Shown: in pieces, positions 1 through 8,564 of the stretch
How positions within the stretch are numbered: the stretch's first letter is position 1
How the letters are laid out: each line of letters opens with the position of its first letter
DNA from: Candidatus Poribacteria bacterium
GTDB taxonomy: Bacteria; Poribacteria; WGA-4E; WGA-3G
Direction: 5' to 3'
DNA length: 64,000 nucleotides
Assembly: GCA_028820635.1 (NCBI GenBank)
Contig: JAPPIG010000042.1
Coordinates: forward strand, 1 to 64,000
Notes under the pieces: generated by a model
What the model was told of the DNA's origin: nothing
Database searches by the model: none
Seen by the model: the letters and a program-made list of their open reading frames with translations, nothing else
Translations under genes and position numbers: made by a program

Positions 1-81
1 TTTCGCTTCGCTCTACCCGACCTACAATATAAACTCTCAGTAAAACCTATTAACCAATTATTCTTAAAACTGAATAACCCT
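1..81. repeat. Right half of an inverted-repeat (MITE-like) element, cut by the window edge
   Basis: This stretch matches the right half of the element at 60995-61184. It contains the CGCTCTACCCGACCTAC block, a 'TATAAACT-TCAGTAA' stretch, and ends in AAAACTGAATAACCCT, which is the terminal repeat of that element (here about 66-81). The left half lies outside the window. No gene is visible between the window edge and the stop codon at 114. Confidence 0.7.
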
Positions 82-113
82 AAGTATTTTGGAAGGCGGA
101 TTGAGACCTAAAT

Positions 114-1862
114 TTAATCCTCTGAAATAGGTGTTAGTCCAAACTCAAGTGCCTTCGTGGGGTCTGCGACTTCCATTCGAAAATCCCAATATCCATTATA
201 GTCACCAGATATAATCGACAAAGTGTTCCAGCCTTCTTTCAAAGGCAATTCAAAGTGTGCCCACCAAGAATATAGATGTTTGCCAGGGATAGCTGCACCG
301 GAAATCTCAACTCCATTGAGATAGAGTCTTCCGAGATTGCCTCCCCATCTGATCTGTGCAAAAACACTCTGAGTGTTTGGACTCTTGATATAGGAAATAG
401 CATAACTATATGTCAATTCAGCATTTCCAAAGATTTCCCTGAGATTGATATTTTCTGATTCAGTTTTGTGTTCCTGCCATCTGATTTCACCTGCTTTACC
501 TTGATAAGTCTTTTCAAGATTGAGTTCAGGCACAGGTATTTTAAGAAAACTTTGTGGGATGTCGTTTGAGTCAGCAGGTGCTTTTTCTATACCGAGGTCA
601 AAGGGACCGAGAAGCATCCAATTTTTAAGGACGCGCATGTGTTCTCTCGGAATAGGGTGAATCAACTGTCTACTGCTTAATAATTGTTCACCACCGTATA
701 ACACGGAATACTTGTAAATAGGAAATGGGAGGTAGTTATCCGATGGTACTGAAAGTGCGACAGTTGTTTTTGTAGATTGTCCCGGTTTAGCCTCAAAAGA
801 GAGTTGATTTGGGGAAATCTGCCAGTTCTGATTTGGATCAAAAACTATTTCTACCTTAAGTAGTTTTTCAAGCGTGTTATCAAGTTTTACTTCAAGGTTG
901 CCACGTGAAGAAGACTGATATTTGTTAAGGTTAAAATCTTGTTCAAATTTGAGTAGATTAGAAACTGTGTTTTTGAACGCTGCTGTTGAAAGGTCTGCAG
1001 GGTGGATGTTACCCGGTTCAATGATTGCGACATTGACTTCTTCATCGTCTACAGTCACAAGGCTGTAGTGATCAAATGCTCCGTATTCCCGAACTGCCTG
1101 CGGTGTAAATCCACCACCAGTCGCACCGAGAACAAAGTATCGCCGATCATTACGGGTATGAAGCGTCAATCTATGATAGTGTCCTGCGAAGACAGTATAT
1201 GCGCGTTCACCAAGTGCCGCTTCTATTTCTTCCCAGCCAGAATGTTTCTGAAGCCACAAAGGTCTATGCAATAAGACAAACGTATGCCGTACGTCTTTAT
1301 GTTGTGCCAATTGTGATTTCACATATTCAATCTGTTTCTCTCCAAACCAGTTTGTCCATTCGCCACTGTTTGTATGCCACTCCTCAGTGTTGAGCAATAG
1401 GAATAGGCAATTTTTGTATGTAAACGCCGAATAGGTGAGTCCGATGTGCTTCTCCCAGTAGTCATACATCACTCGGTTGGTAATATCATGGTTACCGGGC
1501 AATGGCAGAAACGGCACGATTAAATCAGATTGATGATCCCAAAATTCTTTCCATTCTGCTGCGAGTTGTTTTATGTCTGTTGTGTCTCCCTGTATTAAAT
1601 CGCCAACCATGATGGCAAAATCAGGTTTCAAGATATTGATTTCATCTATTGCGCGGTCAAACACTGGCCACTTATCTAACCCGCCGCCAGTTTTATCACC
1701 GATGATGGCGAAAGTGAACTTGTCTGGGTCGTCAGAAAAGGGACGTTCGACAATCGGCATTCGCTCTGGAAAATTGGGCTTTTGAGCAGTAATGGTAGGA
1801 ATTATCGCAAAGCATAGAACAAGTATCACTGCGCTTTTCAATATGTGGTAGGAATTGGACAT
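114..1862 (-). CDS. Secreted calcineurin-type metallophosphoesterase with C-terminal beta-rich region
   Basis: The N-terminal half carries the metallophosphoesterase metal-binding motifs in order: a GDKTGG variant of the first Asp motif, MVGDLIQGD, LPGNHD, LLHRP and AGHYHRL. This predicts a two-metal phosphoesterase, but the substrate cannot be read from the sequence. The last roughly 270 residues look like beta-sandwich material without a recognised catalytic motif. I chose the ATG at 1862 because it follows a GGAG ribosome site and opens a signal peptide (SAVILVLCFAIIPTITAQ). The longer reading frame upstream would add 39 charged residues and overlap the neighbouring dioxygenase. The protein is 582 residues, probably exported. 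It is the last gene of a minus-strand run, 38 bp after the first PhyH gene. Confidence 0.85.
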   Translation of the reverse strand: MSNSYHILKSAVILVLCFAIIPTITAQKPNFPERMPIVERPFSDDPDKFTFAIIGDKTGGGLDKWPVFDRAIDEINILKPDFAIMVGDLIQGDTTDIKQLAAEWKEFWDHQSDLIVPFLPLPGNHDITNRVMYDYWEKHIGLTYSAFTYKNCLFLLLNTEEWHTNSGEWTNWFGEKQIEYVKSQLAQHKDVRHTFVLLHRPLWLQKHSGWEEIEAALGERAYTVFAGHYHRLTLHTRNDRRYFVLGATGGGFTPQAVREYGAFDHYSLVTVDDEEVNVAIIEPGNIHPADLSTAAFKNTVSNLLKFEQDFNLNKYQSSSRGNLEVKLDNTLEKLLKVEIVFDPNQNWQISPNQLSFEAKPGQSTKTTVALSVPSDNYLPFPIYKYSVLYGGEQLLSSRQLIHPIPREHMRVLKNWMLLGPFDLGIEKAPADSNDIPQSFLKIPVPELNLEKTYQGKAGEIRWQEHKTESENINLREIFGNAELTYSYAISYIKSPNTQSVFAQIRWGGNLGRLYLNGVEISGAAIPGKHLYSWWAHFELPLKEGWNTLSIISGDYNGYWDFRMEVADPTKALEFGLTPISED

Positions 1863-1900
1863 ATTATACTCCTGATACCTATGAATATTATAACATAATT

Positions 1901-2758
1901 TTAATTGGATTCTGGGATCGGCAAAACGTCTTGATAGACGGGTTCCATCTTTTCTGAGTATGTTCCACCCCGAACCCACATAACTGGACGCATATTCTTT
2001 GTGTGCTTTTTAGGGATACGTTCTGCATCTCCGCTAATATAATGTGCGACATTACAACGTCTAAATCGCAGACTGTGGTTGTCAGTGCTTTTATGAAGGA
2101 GTTGGTTGTTGAACCAAACGACTGCTCCAGGTGGCACTTCAACCGCAACGCCATCTTCGTCCTTAGCATCGCGTGCTATCTTAAACTCCGCTTGTTGTGA
2201 ACCTTCAAGGTCCTCATGTGTAAGAATGCCATATTTGTGGCTACCGGGGATCACATATAGACACCCGTTGTCTTTGTCTGCAGCATCAATAGCAGTCCAC
2301 GTTCCGACTGTCATTTCGGTTTTATACTGATGGTTGAAATACCATTTATCTTGATGCCAAGGAAACCCTAAGCCAATCTTTGGTGCTTTCCAGATATACA
2401 AATTGTTAAGACCCAACAGGTTTGGTCCGAGTAGGTCAACAATCGGATCTGTTAGACGCACGTCACGTACACGAGCAAGGAATTCAGGAATATAACAACT
2501 TACATGATGGATTTTATGTATGGCATTGATACCCGATGCTTCAACTTTTCCGTCTCTAACTAATGCGTTTTGATTGATATTCTCTGTGGGGAAAAGTCGC
2601 TTATCATCAACAATATCATCAGCGATTTGGCGTAGCGTGTCGTTTTCTTTTTTTGTGAAGACATCATAACGAACAAAGTATCCGTTTTCTTCCCATGATG
2701 ATAATTCATCAGGTGTTATGGCGAATTGTCGTTTCGGTTGTGAAATGCCTGTACTCAT
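1901..2758 (-). CDS. Phytanoyl-CoA dioxygenase (PhyH) family protein, copy 1
   Basis: An Fe(II)/2-oxoglutarate-dependent oxygenase of the PhyH family, 285 residues. The metal triad is visible as H135 and D137 in FPWHQDKWY plus H222 in LLHKSTDNHS, followed by arginines (RFRR) that in this fold can hold 2-oxoglutarate. The NGCLYVIPGSHK block is typical of the family. The substrate is unknown, and bacterial PhyH proteins hydroxylate many small molecules. Its ATG overlaps the stop of copy 2 by 4 bp (ATGA), so the two are probably translationally coupled. A GGAG site lies just upstream. It is a close paralog of the genes at 2755 and 5385. Confidence 0.9.
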   Translation of the reverse strand: MSTGISQPKRQFAITPDELSSWEENGYFVRYDVFTKKENDTLRQIADDIVDDKRLFPTENINQNALVRDGKVEASGINAIHKIHHVSCYIPEFLARVRDVRLTDPIVDLLGPNLLGLNNLYIWKAPKIGLGFPWHQDKWYFNHQYKTEMTVGTWTAIDAADKDNGCLYVIPGSHKYGILTHEDLEGSQQAEFKIARDAKDEDGVAVEVPPGAVVWFNNQLLHKSTDNHSLRFRRCNVAHYISGDAERIPKKHTKNMRPVMWVRGGTYSEKMEPVYQDVLPIPESN

Positions 2759-3621
2759 TTATTCTCCTGTTCTTCGGGGATTGGTAAAGCATCGTGATAA
2801 ACAGGTTCCATCTTTTTTGAGTAGGAATCACCTCGTACCCATGAGACTGGACGAATATAGTTTCTGTTCTGACCTTGAACCCGTTCTGAATGTGCGCAGA
2901 TATAATGTGCGACATTACATCTGCGAAAATGATCACTGTGGTTATCTGTGCTTTTATGTAGTAGTTGATTGTTAAAGAAAATAACGCTACCAGATGGCAC
3001 CTCAACGGCAACCCCATCCTCATCTCTTGCACCGAGTGCTTGTTTAAACTCGTTCTGTTGTGAACCTTCAAGTTCAACGTGTTCATGCACTTCATTTTTA
3101 TGACTACCTGGTATAACATATAGGCACCCATTACCTATATCTGCATCATCAATGGCAGTCCATGTTCCAACGGTTTTTGTAGTTATATATTGATGATTAA
3201 AGTACCATTTATCCTGGTGCCATGGGAAACCTAAACCGATTCTTGGCGGCTTCCAAATATATAGGTTGTTGAGACCGAGGATGTCTGGACCGATTAAGTC
3301 AACGATTGGATCAGTTAAACGAATGTCACGTGTACGTGCCAGGAATTCTGGTGAATGTTTATTAATATGATGAATACAGTGCATCGCATTGGAACCAGTT
3401 GCTTTTACCTTTCCATCTCTGACCAACGCGTTTTGGTGGATTTGCTTTGCGGGGAAGGGACGTTTTCCTATGGCAATGTCATCGGCAATTTGTGCTAAAG
3501 AGTCGTTTTCTTCTTGTGTAAAAACGTCGTAACGGATAAAGTATCCGTTCTCATCCCAAGATGATCGTTCTTCAGGGGTCAGTCTAAACCTCCGTTCTTC
3601 GGTAGTTGTATTTGCGTTCAC
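2755..3621 (-). CDS. Phytanoyl-CoA dioxygenase (PhyH) family protein, copy 2
   Basis: Second of three PhyH paralogs, 288 residues, with the same layout: H135 and D137 in FPWHQDKWY, the distal H222 in LLHKSTDNHS, and the NGCLYVIPGSHK block. The start is GTG at 3621, preceded by GGAG; the third copy also uses GTG. Its end overlaps the ATG of copy 1 by 4 bp, and the sulfotransferase gene ends 20 bp upstream of its start. The three copies are close enough to suggest local duplication, but the variable segment around residues 175-200 and the C-terminal 40 residues differ, which may reflect different substrates (inference). Confidence 0.9.
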   Translation of the reverse strand: MNANTTTEERRFRLTPEERSSWDENGYFIRYDVFTQEENDSLAQIADDIAIGKRPFPAKQIHQNALVRDGKVKATGSNAMHCIHHINKHSPEFLARTRDIRLTDPIVDLIGPDILGLNNLYIWKPPRIGLGFPWHQDKWYFNHQYITTKTVGTWTAIDDADIGNGCLYVIPGSHKNEVHEHVELEGSQQNEFKQALGARDEDGVAVEVPSGSVIFFNNQLLHKSTDNHSDHFRRCNVAHYICAHSERVQGQNRNYIRPVSWVRGDSYSKKMEPVYHDALPIPEEQENK

Positions 3622-3641
3622 TTATTCTCCTATTGATAAAT

Positions 3642-4298
3642 TCAAAAATGCAAAAATTTCCCTATTATCTCGTTGTAACATTCTTTATCGAAATCGGTGT
3701 CCTGGCGAATAGCCCAAACTTTAGGTTCATTCGGCGTATCATCAATGCTAAGAAAATCTAATACTTTCTTGAGACATTCTTTTTGCTGTGTTTCGGTTTC
3801 TAAATCTTTATACCAAATTGTTAGAGGACTAATCTGATTTTCTTGAAAGTAATGTGCCCACGACATATCCTCTGCTGTAAATTTAAATGTATGGTGAACG
3901 ATTTCGTCATGTGTAATTTTAATTTGATTGAGACCGTCATTTTTTTGAGTTTCGTCTGTCTCGTAAAAGCGATTACGTTTGATAGCCTTCAAAAGTGAGA
4001 TAGCTTGTTTTATTTTATTTTCTCTGCGCAACCAGATGCATTTTAACTTTTTAAAATCTACAAACTTTTCAACAATATGCTTTTTTTCATGCATCACTTG
4101 TATACCACAAACCGCATTAGGTGAAGTGCTAACTGATACGTATTTTTGATATGTTTCTGGATCGGTTATATCCAAGTCTTTTAAACTTTCGTGTCCTTCA
4201 TGGTATTCTCTTGGATACCCTGCTACATTGGATGAAACCAATAAGTCACATAAAACGGTGCTACGTGTGCGGGGTGTTGTACAGATGACGTAGTTCAT
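3642..4298 (-). CDS. Stf0-like sulfotransferase
   Basis: The N-terminus (YVICTTPRTRSTVLCDLL) matches the PAPS 5'-phosphosulfate-binding loop of Stf0-type sulfotransferases, where sulfate is moved from PAPS to a hydroxyl acceptor. The region WLRRENKIKQAISLLKA resembles the 3'-phosphate-binding helix of the same family. At 218 residues it is somewhat short for Stf0 proteins. The acceptor is unknown. It starts with ATG after a GGAAA-rich ribosome site. It sits between a PhyH gene and a pectate lyase gene with gaps of about 20 bp, so it is likely co-transcribed with them. A hand count of one 60-base stretch (3901-3960) gives only 19 G+C, lower than its neighbours. Confidence 0.75.
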   Translation of the reverse strand: MNYVICTTPRTRSTVLCDLLVSSNVAGYPREYHEGHESLKDLDITDPETYQKYVSVSTSPNAVCGIQVMHEKKHIVEKFVDFKKLKCIWLRRENKIKQAISLLKAIKRNRFYETDETQKNDGLNQIKITHDEIVHHTFKFTAEDMSWAHYFQENQISPLTIWYKDLETETQQKECLKKVLDFLSIDDTPNEPKVWAIRQDTDFDKECYNEIIGKFLHF

Positions 4299-4315
4299 TT
4301 ACTTTTTCCTATCGG

Positions 4316-5362
4316 TTATTCTTTTGGGAACTTGTGCTTTTCTCTCCACTGTGGGTACTCATCTGTGAGGAGTTTGGATGCCCAGTTCCCGTAGTAGGCG
4401 TATCCGGTACGGCGTTCCTGCCCGATCTCAGAAAACGTGTAACGGACCACCGAGTCGCGATCGAGAAAGATTGGTCGGTTGCTGCCGATCTCGTAGAAAC
4501 GCGCCCAGAGTGGTCCCGCATCAGGAGCTGCTACGATCCGTTTATCGTCCTGTCCCTCTGCATCGGCGAATTTTTCTTGACGGATACCGTTGATAGCGAC
4601 GCTCCTGAACCACTCTACGGATCCTTCGATGGCGGAGATGATTTCTGGCGAGGGTTCTTCAACTGACATCAGGAATCGCACGATGCCGACGCTTTCGGCA
4701 CCAGAGAGCGACGGTGGTTCATAGGAACGTGCCCACGCAGGCTTAAGCGTTTTCTCGTCATGCTGTGCACACCAGGCAGTGAGTTTGCCATTCTGCTTAA
4801 TCTGCGTGCGTAGGATGCAGTTGATACCCTTTTTTATAGCATCTTCAGCCTTAGTTCGGTGCTCCATTTTCATGAACCGATAGTCGGAAGATTCAGAGAC
4901 ATCTCGGAGAAGTTCGAGAATGCGGACCATAGCATTGTCATTGAACGTGATGTGACGATGGTAACCTTTGCTTAGCGGATAAAACTGTGGCCACCCGCCA
5001 TTCGGGTATTGCGCTTCCAGGATATGAGAAAGACCTTTGAGAAATGCTTGTTGGTACCGCGTCTCGTTTGTTGCACGAAACGCACGGGCAAGAAACCGTA
5101 GTTCGCCAGTCGTCGCACTGTTGTCGAACGTTGCGTGCAGATCCTCAATTTTGCCATCAAACGGCTCAGACGCTGTGTCTCTATTTTTCGGCCAACCACC
5201 GTGCGGCGTCTGCCATGTGAGAACGTTATCAGCAATACGCCGACCTTTCTCACTCTGGAACCATTCAACGGATTGCTTCGCGTATCGGGAAGGAACGGTT
5301 GCCTCGGAAGATGACAGAAGCAAAAACAGCAAGATATAGATGGCAATAAGTCGTAGTTTCAT
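4316..5362 (-). CDS. Secreted pectate lyase, PL10-like
   Basis: A 348-residue protein with a signal peptide (LIAIYILLFLLLSSSEA) and family-10 polysaccharide lyase blocks: TPHGGWPKN near residue 53, FDNSATTGELRFLARAF near 79, YPNGGWPQFYP near 119, and AWARSYEPPSLSGAES near 209, whose arginine is the likely catalytic base. PL10 enzymes cleave polygalacturonate by beta-elimination outside the cytoplasm. The gene lies in the tight PhyH-sulfotransferase run (gaps of 17 and 22 bp). Its base composition differs: 31 of 60 bases are G+C at 5101-5160, against 19 of 60 in the adjacent sulfotransferase gene. That suggests separate acquisition. Confidence 0.85.
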   Translation of the reverse strand: MKLRLIAIYILLFLLLSSSEATVPSRYAKQSVEWFQSEKGRRIADNVLTWQTPHGGWPKNRDTASEPFDGKIEDLHATFDNSATTGELRFLARAFRATNETRYQQAFLKGLSHILEAQYPNGGWPQFYPLSKGYHRHITFNDNAMVRILELLRDVSESSDYRFMKMEHRTKAEDAIKKGINCILRTQIKQNGKLTAWCAQHDEKTLKPAWARSYEPPSLSGAESVGIVRFLMSVEEPSPEIISAIEGSVEWFRSVAINGIRQEKFADAEGQDDKRIVAAPDAGPLWARFYEIGSNRPIFLDRDSVVRYTFSEIGQERRTGYAYYGNWASKLLTDEYPQWREKHKFPKE

Positions 5363-5384
5363 GATAATGTCCTTTGGTTAGTAG

Positions 5385-6242
5385 TCAATCGGATTCTAAA
5401 ATTGGTATGACATCATATTGAACTTCATTTGTCATACCTGGATAGATTTTACCCCGAATCCACATGGGAGGTCGTTTTTTATTTACAGCCTCAGGACGCG
5501 TCCATTCTGCCTTTGCGCTGATATAATGTGCTATGTTAGCACGTCGGAAACGATTACTGTGGTTATCTGTGCTTTTATGAAGGACTTGACTATTGAACCA
5601 GATGACCGCGCCAGCAGGGATTTCTACCGCGACACCATCTTCATCGCGAGCACCTTCTGCTTGTTTAAACTCTCCTTGTTGTGAACCTTCAAGTTCTTTG
5701 TGTTCACGCACTCCCTGTTTATGGCTGCCGGGGATGACATATAAACACCCGTTTTCTTTGTCTGCGTCATCAATTGCCGTCCATGTTGCAACTGTCGTTC
5801 CAGTTTTATACTGATGGTTAAAATACCATTTATCTTGATGCCACGGAAAGCCTAAACCGATTTTTGGCGGTTTCCAAATATAGAGGTTGTTGAGACCGAG
5901 GAGGTCTGGACCGAGTATATCAACAGCAGGGTCGGTGAGACGTGGATCACGTGTACGAGCAAGGAATTCTTTGCAATTGCAACTCACATATTGGATATTG
6001 TGCATCGCGTGGATGCCTTGTTCCTTGATTTTTCCGTCTCTGACTAAAGCGTTTTGAAAGATATGATAGTTTGGGAAGGGGCGTTTTCCGATGGCAATAT
6101 CATCAGCAATTTGCGCTAAATCGTCATTTTCTTCTTTTGTAAAAACGTCGTAACGGACAAAATATCCATTTTCCTCCCAAGAGGATCGTTCTTCAGGAGT
6201 CAATCTAAATTTCCGTTCCTCTGATGTTGTATCTTTATTCAC
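5385..6242 (-). CDS. Phytanoyl-CoA dioxygenase (PhyH) family protein, copy 3
   Basis: Third PhyH paralog, 285 residues, with H135 and D137 (FPWHQDKWY), the distal His in VLHKSTDNHS and the NGCLYVIPGSHK block all intact. The start is GTG at 6242, with GGAG eight bases upstream. It is the most upstream gene of the run that ends at 1901. The sulfotransferase and pectate lyase genes separate it from the other two copies. The substrate is unknown. Confidence 0.9.
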   Translation of the reverse strand: MNKDTTSEERKFRLTPEERSSWEENGYFVRYDVFTKEENDDLAQIADDIAIGKRPFPNYHIFQNALVRDGKIKEQGIHAMHNIQYVSCNCKEFLARTRDPRLTDPAVDILGPDLLGLNNLYIWKPPKIGLGFPWHQDKWYFNHQYKTGTTVATWTAIDDADKENGCLYVIPGSHKQGVREHKELEGSQQGEFKQAEGARDEDGVAVEIPAGAVIWFNSQVLHKSTDNHSNRFRRANIAHYISAKAEWTRPEAVNKKRPPMWIRGKIYPGMTNEVQYDVIPILESD

Positions 6243-6286
6243 TTGTTCTCCGATTGTGTGTGACGAACTATAGATATTAGTTGATT

Positions 6287-6517
6287 CTATGCCTTCACTT
6301 GCAATAGTGATTTGGGTGTTGAGTAGCCTATCGGTTGATAAGACAAATTGGGAAGATTGGTGTTTTGCTCTGCGTGTTCAATGGTCATTGATACCAGATT
6401 ACCTGAAGCGTCCACATCAATGTAGATATCCTCGCTAATTTCCTTCGTTTCGACTACATCATGTGTTGAAAACTCAATCAATGCTGTGTCGGTGTCATGA
6501 AAATATGTAACTTTCAT
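6287..6517 (-). CDS. DUF2283 family protein
   Basis: A 76-residue protein matching the DUF2283 pattern: an N-terminal YFHDTDTALIEF strand pair, then EISEDIYIDVDASGNLVSMTIEHAEQ. The biochemical function of this family is not known; members often sit beside a DUF4258-like partner, as here. The ATG overlaps the stop of the upstream 80-residue gene by 4 bp and has a GGGAGA ribosome site. The pairing resembles toxin-antitoxin organisation, but the sequence does not prove that. Confidence 0.8.
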   Translation of the reverse strand: MKVTYFHDTDTALIEFSTHDVVETKEISEDIYIDVDASGNLVSMTIEHAEQNTNLPNLSYQPIGYSTPKSLLQVKA

Positions 6518-6756
6518 TGTGGTTCTCCCTTAAAATCCCTGTCGAAGAAAGCGTTATGAACTGTTTCTTCATCTTCAAGTAGAACCACTCTGAGAAACTT
6601 ATCCTCTTCTTCTATCTTTTTCCATTTTCTGATTCTACCATCTGACTGCACTACTGTATGAATAGGATTCTTAATTGTATCCTGGATCCATTCAATTCTT
6701 ATTCTGCGACGGTCTGCTTTTTCACGCGTTTTTAGGAAATATTGCGTAAACTTCAA
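6514..6756 (-). CDS. Small DUF4258-like protein paired with DUF2283
   Basis: An 80-residue basic N-terminal and acidic C-terminal protein. The pattern RRRIRIEWIQDTIKNP, then GRIRKWKKIEEEDKFLRVVL and a terminal HNAFFDRDF, resembles DUF4258 proteins, a small RelE/BrnT-like fold. The start appears to be TTG at 6756, with GAGG about 11 bases upstream. Its stop overlaps the DUF2283 start by 4 bp. A toxin role is possible from gene order alone. Confidence 0.65.
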   Translation of the reverse strand: MKFTQYFLKTREKADRRRIRIEWIQDTIKNPIHTVVQSDGRIRKWKKIEEEDKFLRVVLLEDEETVHNAFFDRDFKGEPQ

Positions 6757-6851
6757 CGCTTACAATAGCCTCTATTAAATCTAAACGATTAAAGCGTGAA
6801 TTGGAGTGTAAAGTTTTCTGTATAATGATTCACTATAGCCAACTTAACTAA

Positions 6852-6899
6852 TAATATCTGTAGTTGCCAGCAATAATTTATTGGCAACTACAGATATTA
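6852..6899. terminator. 18-bp perfect inverted repeat downstream of the DUF1326-like gene
   Basis: The arms at 6852-6869 and 6882-6899 are exactly complementary over 18 bp, with a 12-nt AT-rich loop. The hairpin begins 5 bases past the stop of the minus-strand gene at 6905. No U-run follows on either strand, so it is not a textbook rho-independent terminator. It could instead be a processing or stability hairpin, or a small palindromic repeat. Confidence 0.55.
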
Positions 6900-6904
6900 A
6901 TGCA

Positions 6905-7558
6905 TTACATTGAAAAACTACCGACAAAGACGTTGTTGGCTGCATCGCCTTGCTGCCAGTTTACCGAAAGATGTGTATCTTTATAGCGATAAACTTCAGA
7001 TTTGCCGACAATAGCGTTCTGAATCGTTGTTAACGGTTCATACCAAATTTGATGGGGTTGAGTGCAATGCACACACGGATAACGATTTGCAGACAGTGTA
7101 AGTGCTTTACCAACCGTTACATCGTATTTCGTCCCCTTTTTGGCAAATGTGATGGGTGCGGTTTGGGTTGTTACAACTTTACCGAGAACATCAGCCCGTT
7201 TTGTGGCAAGCATATTACTGATCGCATCTCGCTGTTCTGGCGTAGTTTTTGTGTCCATATACAACACGCTCTTACGTGTTTTTGTATCAATCGCCAGATT
7301 GTTTTTGGCACTAACGACAGCAACAACGGTTAAGCCATCCAACGAAACGCCATTCCAACTTCCACGATGGATATTCCATACAAGCGTTGCCTCTTTGCCA
7401 CCTTCCACGAATTCTGCACCGAAATGGCATGCACCGACATAGACACTCGCGGACCGAGCTTCAATATACTCACCTTGCACAATCGGGGTATCTGTAGCAA
7501 AAACAAAACCTGCTACAAGCATAAGTGCAAGCGCCGTGAAAACAAATATTCTTTTCAT
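6905..7558 (-). CDS. Secreted DUF1326-like protein
   Basis: A 217-residue protein with a clear signal peptide (IFVFTALALMLVAGFVFA) and an ATG preceded by GGAGA. The mature part has the DUF1326 look: GEYIEARSASVYVGACHFGAEF, then LVWNIHRGSWNGVSLDGLTVVAVV. The function of DUF1326 is not established. A CVHC motif near residue 170 (CVHCTQPHQIW) could bind a metal. It stands alone on the minus strand, with a candidate promoter upstream and a long hairpin downstream. Confidence 0.75.
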   Translation of the reverse strand: MKRIFVFTALALMLVAGFVFATDTPIVQGEYIEARSASVYVGACHFGAEFVEGGKEATLVWNIHRGSWNGVSLDGLTVVAVVSAKNNLAIDTKTRKSVLYMDTKTTPEQRDAISNMLATKRADVLGKVVTTQTAPITFAKKGTKYDVTVGKALTLSANRYPCVHCTQPHQIWYEPLTTIQNAIVGKSEVYRYKDTHLSVNWQQGDAANNVFVGSFSM

Positions 7559-7628
7559 ACTAATTCTCCTTCTGATTTCAGATTTACCTTACTGGTCCTA
7601 AACACCTGAATTATTCCTCTATATCTTT

Positions 7629-7657
7629 ATTATACAAAAACGCTATGAAAAAATCAA
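7629..7657 (-). promoter_or_regulatory. Candidate sigma70-type promoter for the DUF1326-like gene
   Basis: On the minus strand, TTGATT (7657-7652) is followed after 17 bases by a perfect TATAAT (7634-7629). The predicted start near 7622 leaves a leader of about 64 nt before the ATG at 7558. Confidence 0.6.
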
Positions 7658-7662
7658 GGAAA

Positions 7663-8511
7663 CTATTGACCTGCTTCAGACAGCAATCGCTCAAGAGTTC
7701 CCCCCAAAATCTCTACTCTATCAGTATCGGGGATAAAAGTGCAGTGAGTACGAAACGCTTCCAGTGCATGTTGATACGTCATGAAGTTACGCACTACTGG
7801 ATAGTCTGAACCCCAACAGAGACGCCAAGGACCAAAATGTTCATAAAGTGCCCGAACAATCCAATGTGTATCAGAATATGGATAGTCCCATGAGACCTGT
7901 GAGACGTAAGCAAATCCAGACATCTTCACGTGGATATTTGGTACATTTGCGGATGCAAGTACTTCTTTGAATTGTGGGTGCGGATGTTCTTCACCTGCAC
8001 GCGCACCTGCCATGTGATGACATAGAAACGGTACCGTAGGAAATTGTCCTGCTAACTTACGCAAAGGAGCGTGTTGATGGCTTCCCATAGCAATACTCGC
8101 AATTAGTCCGAGATCAACAGTCGTTTGGAAGAAACGTTGTCCCTCCTCCGAAAAGAACCAACTGCCATCGTCATCACCCTTTAGATAGTGTGTGTAACCT
8201 TTGAGATTGTATGTTTCGGCTGCAGTTTTAAGACGCTCAGCTGCACCGTCGGTGTGATATGTATCTGTCCAAGAACAATCCACATCTGCAAACTGAATCA
8301 GTCTATCTGGATAATGTTGAACACATTCTGCAGCATAGTCGTTGTTATCGGGATTTCTATCAATACGGGCGCATATAAGCACTGCTTTGTCAACGTTGTG
8401 TCGATCCATTTCGTGAAGAAGTTGTTCAACTTGTCCACGACTCTCGTCATCGGGAACAGTAGGTTGATAGGGCCAGCGTGGCCAAGCATGTGTATGTGAA
8501 TCAATAATCAT
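7663..8511 (-). CDS. Amidohydrolase 2 family metal-dependent hydrolase
   Basis: A 282-residue TIM-barrel hydrolase. It opens with IIDSHTHAW (the first metal-binding HxH), has HHMAGARAGEEH in the middle, and ends in the family's LCWGSDYPV block, whose Asp completes the metal site. Family members hydrolyse or decarboxylate cyclic or amide compounds; the substrate here is unknown. No signal peptide is present, so it is cytoplasmic. The ATG at 8511 follows GGAG. It lies 53 bp downstream of the ABC ATPase gene on the same strand. Confidence 0.85.
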   Translation of the reverse strand: MIIDSHTHAWPRWPYQPTVPDDESRGQVEQLLHEMDRHNVDKAVLICARIDRNPDNNDYAAECVQHYPDRLIQFADVDCSWTDTYHTDGAAERLKTAAETYNLKGYTHYLKGDDDGSWFFSEEGQRFFQTTVDLGLIASIAMGSHQHAPLRKLAGQFPTVPFLCHHMAGARAGEEHPHPQFKEVLASANVPNIHVKMSGFAYVSQVSWDYPYSDTHWIVRALYEHFGPWRLCWGSDYPVVRNFMTYQHALEAFRTHCTFIPDTDRVEILGGTLERLLSEAGQ

Positions 8512-8564
8512 TATAACTCCTCACAGTCAAGATAATGTTTTACAATTGTAAACCACTGTGTATG

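Noticed and set aside
4334..5339. Long plus-strand frames opposite the pectate lyase gene
   Set aside because: They mirror the lyase gene, which has clear family motifs on the minus strand and a signal peptide.
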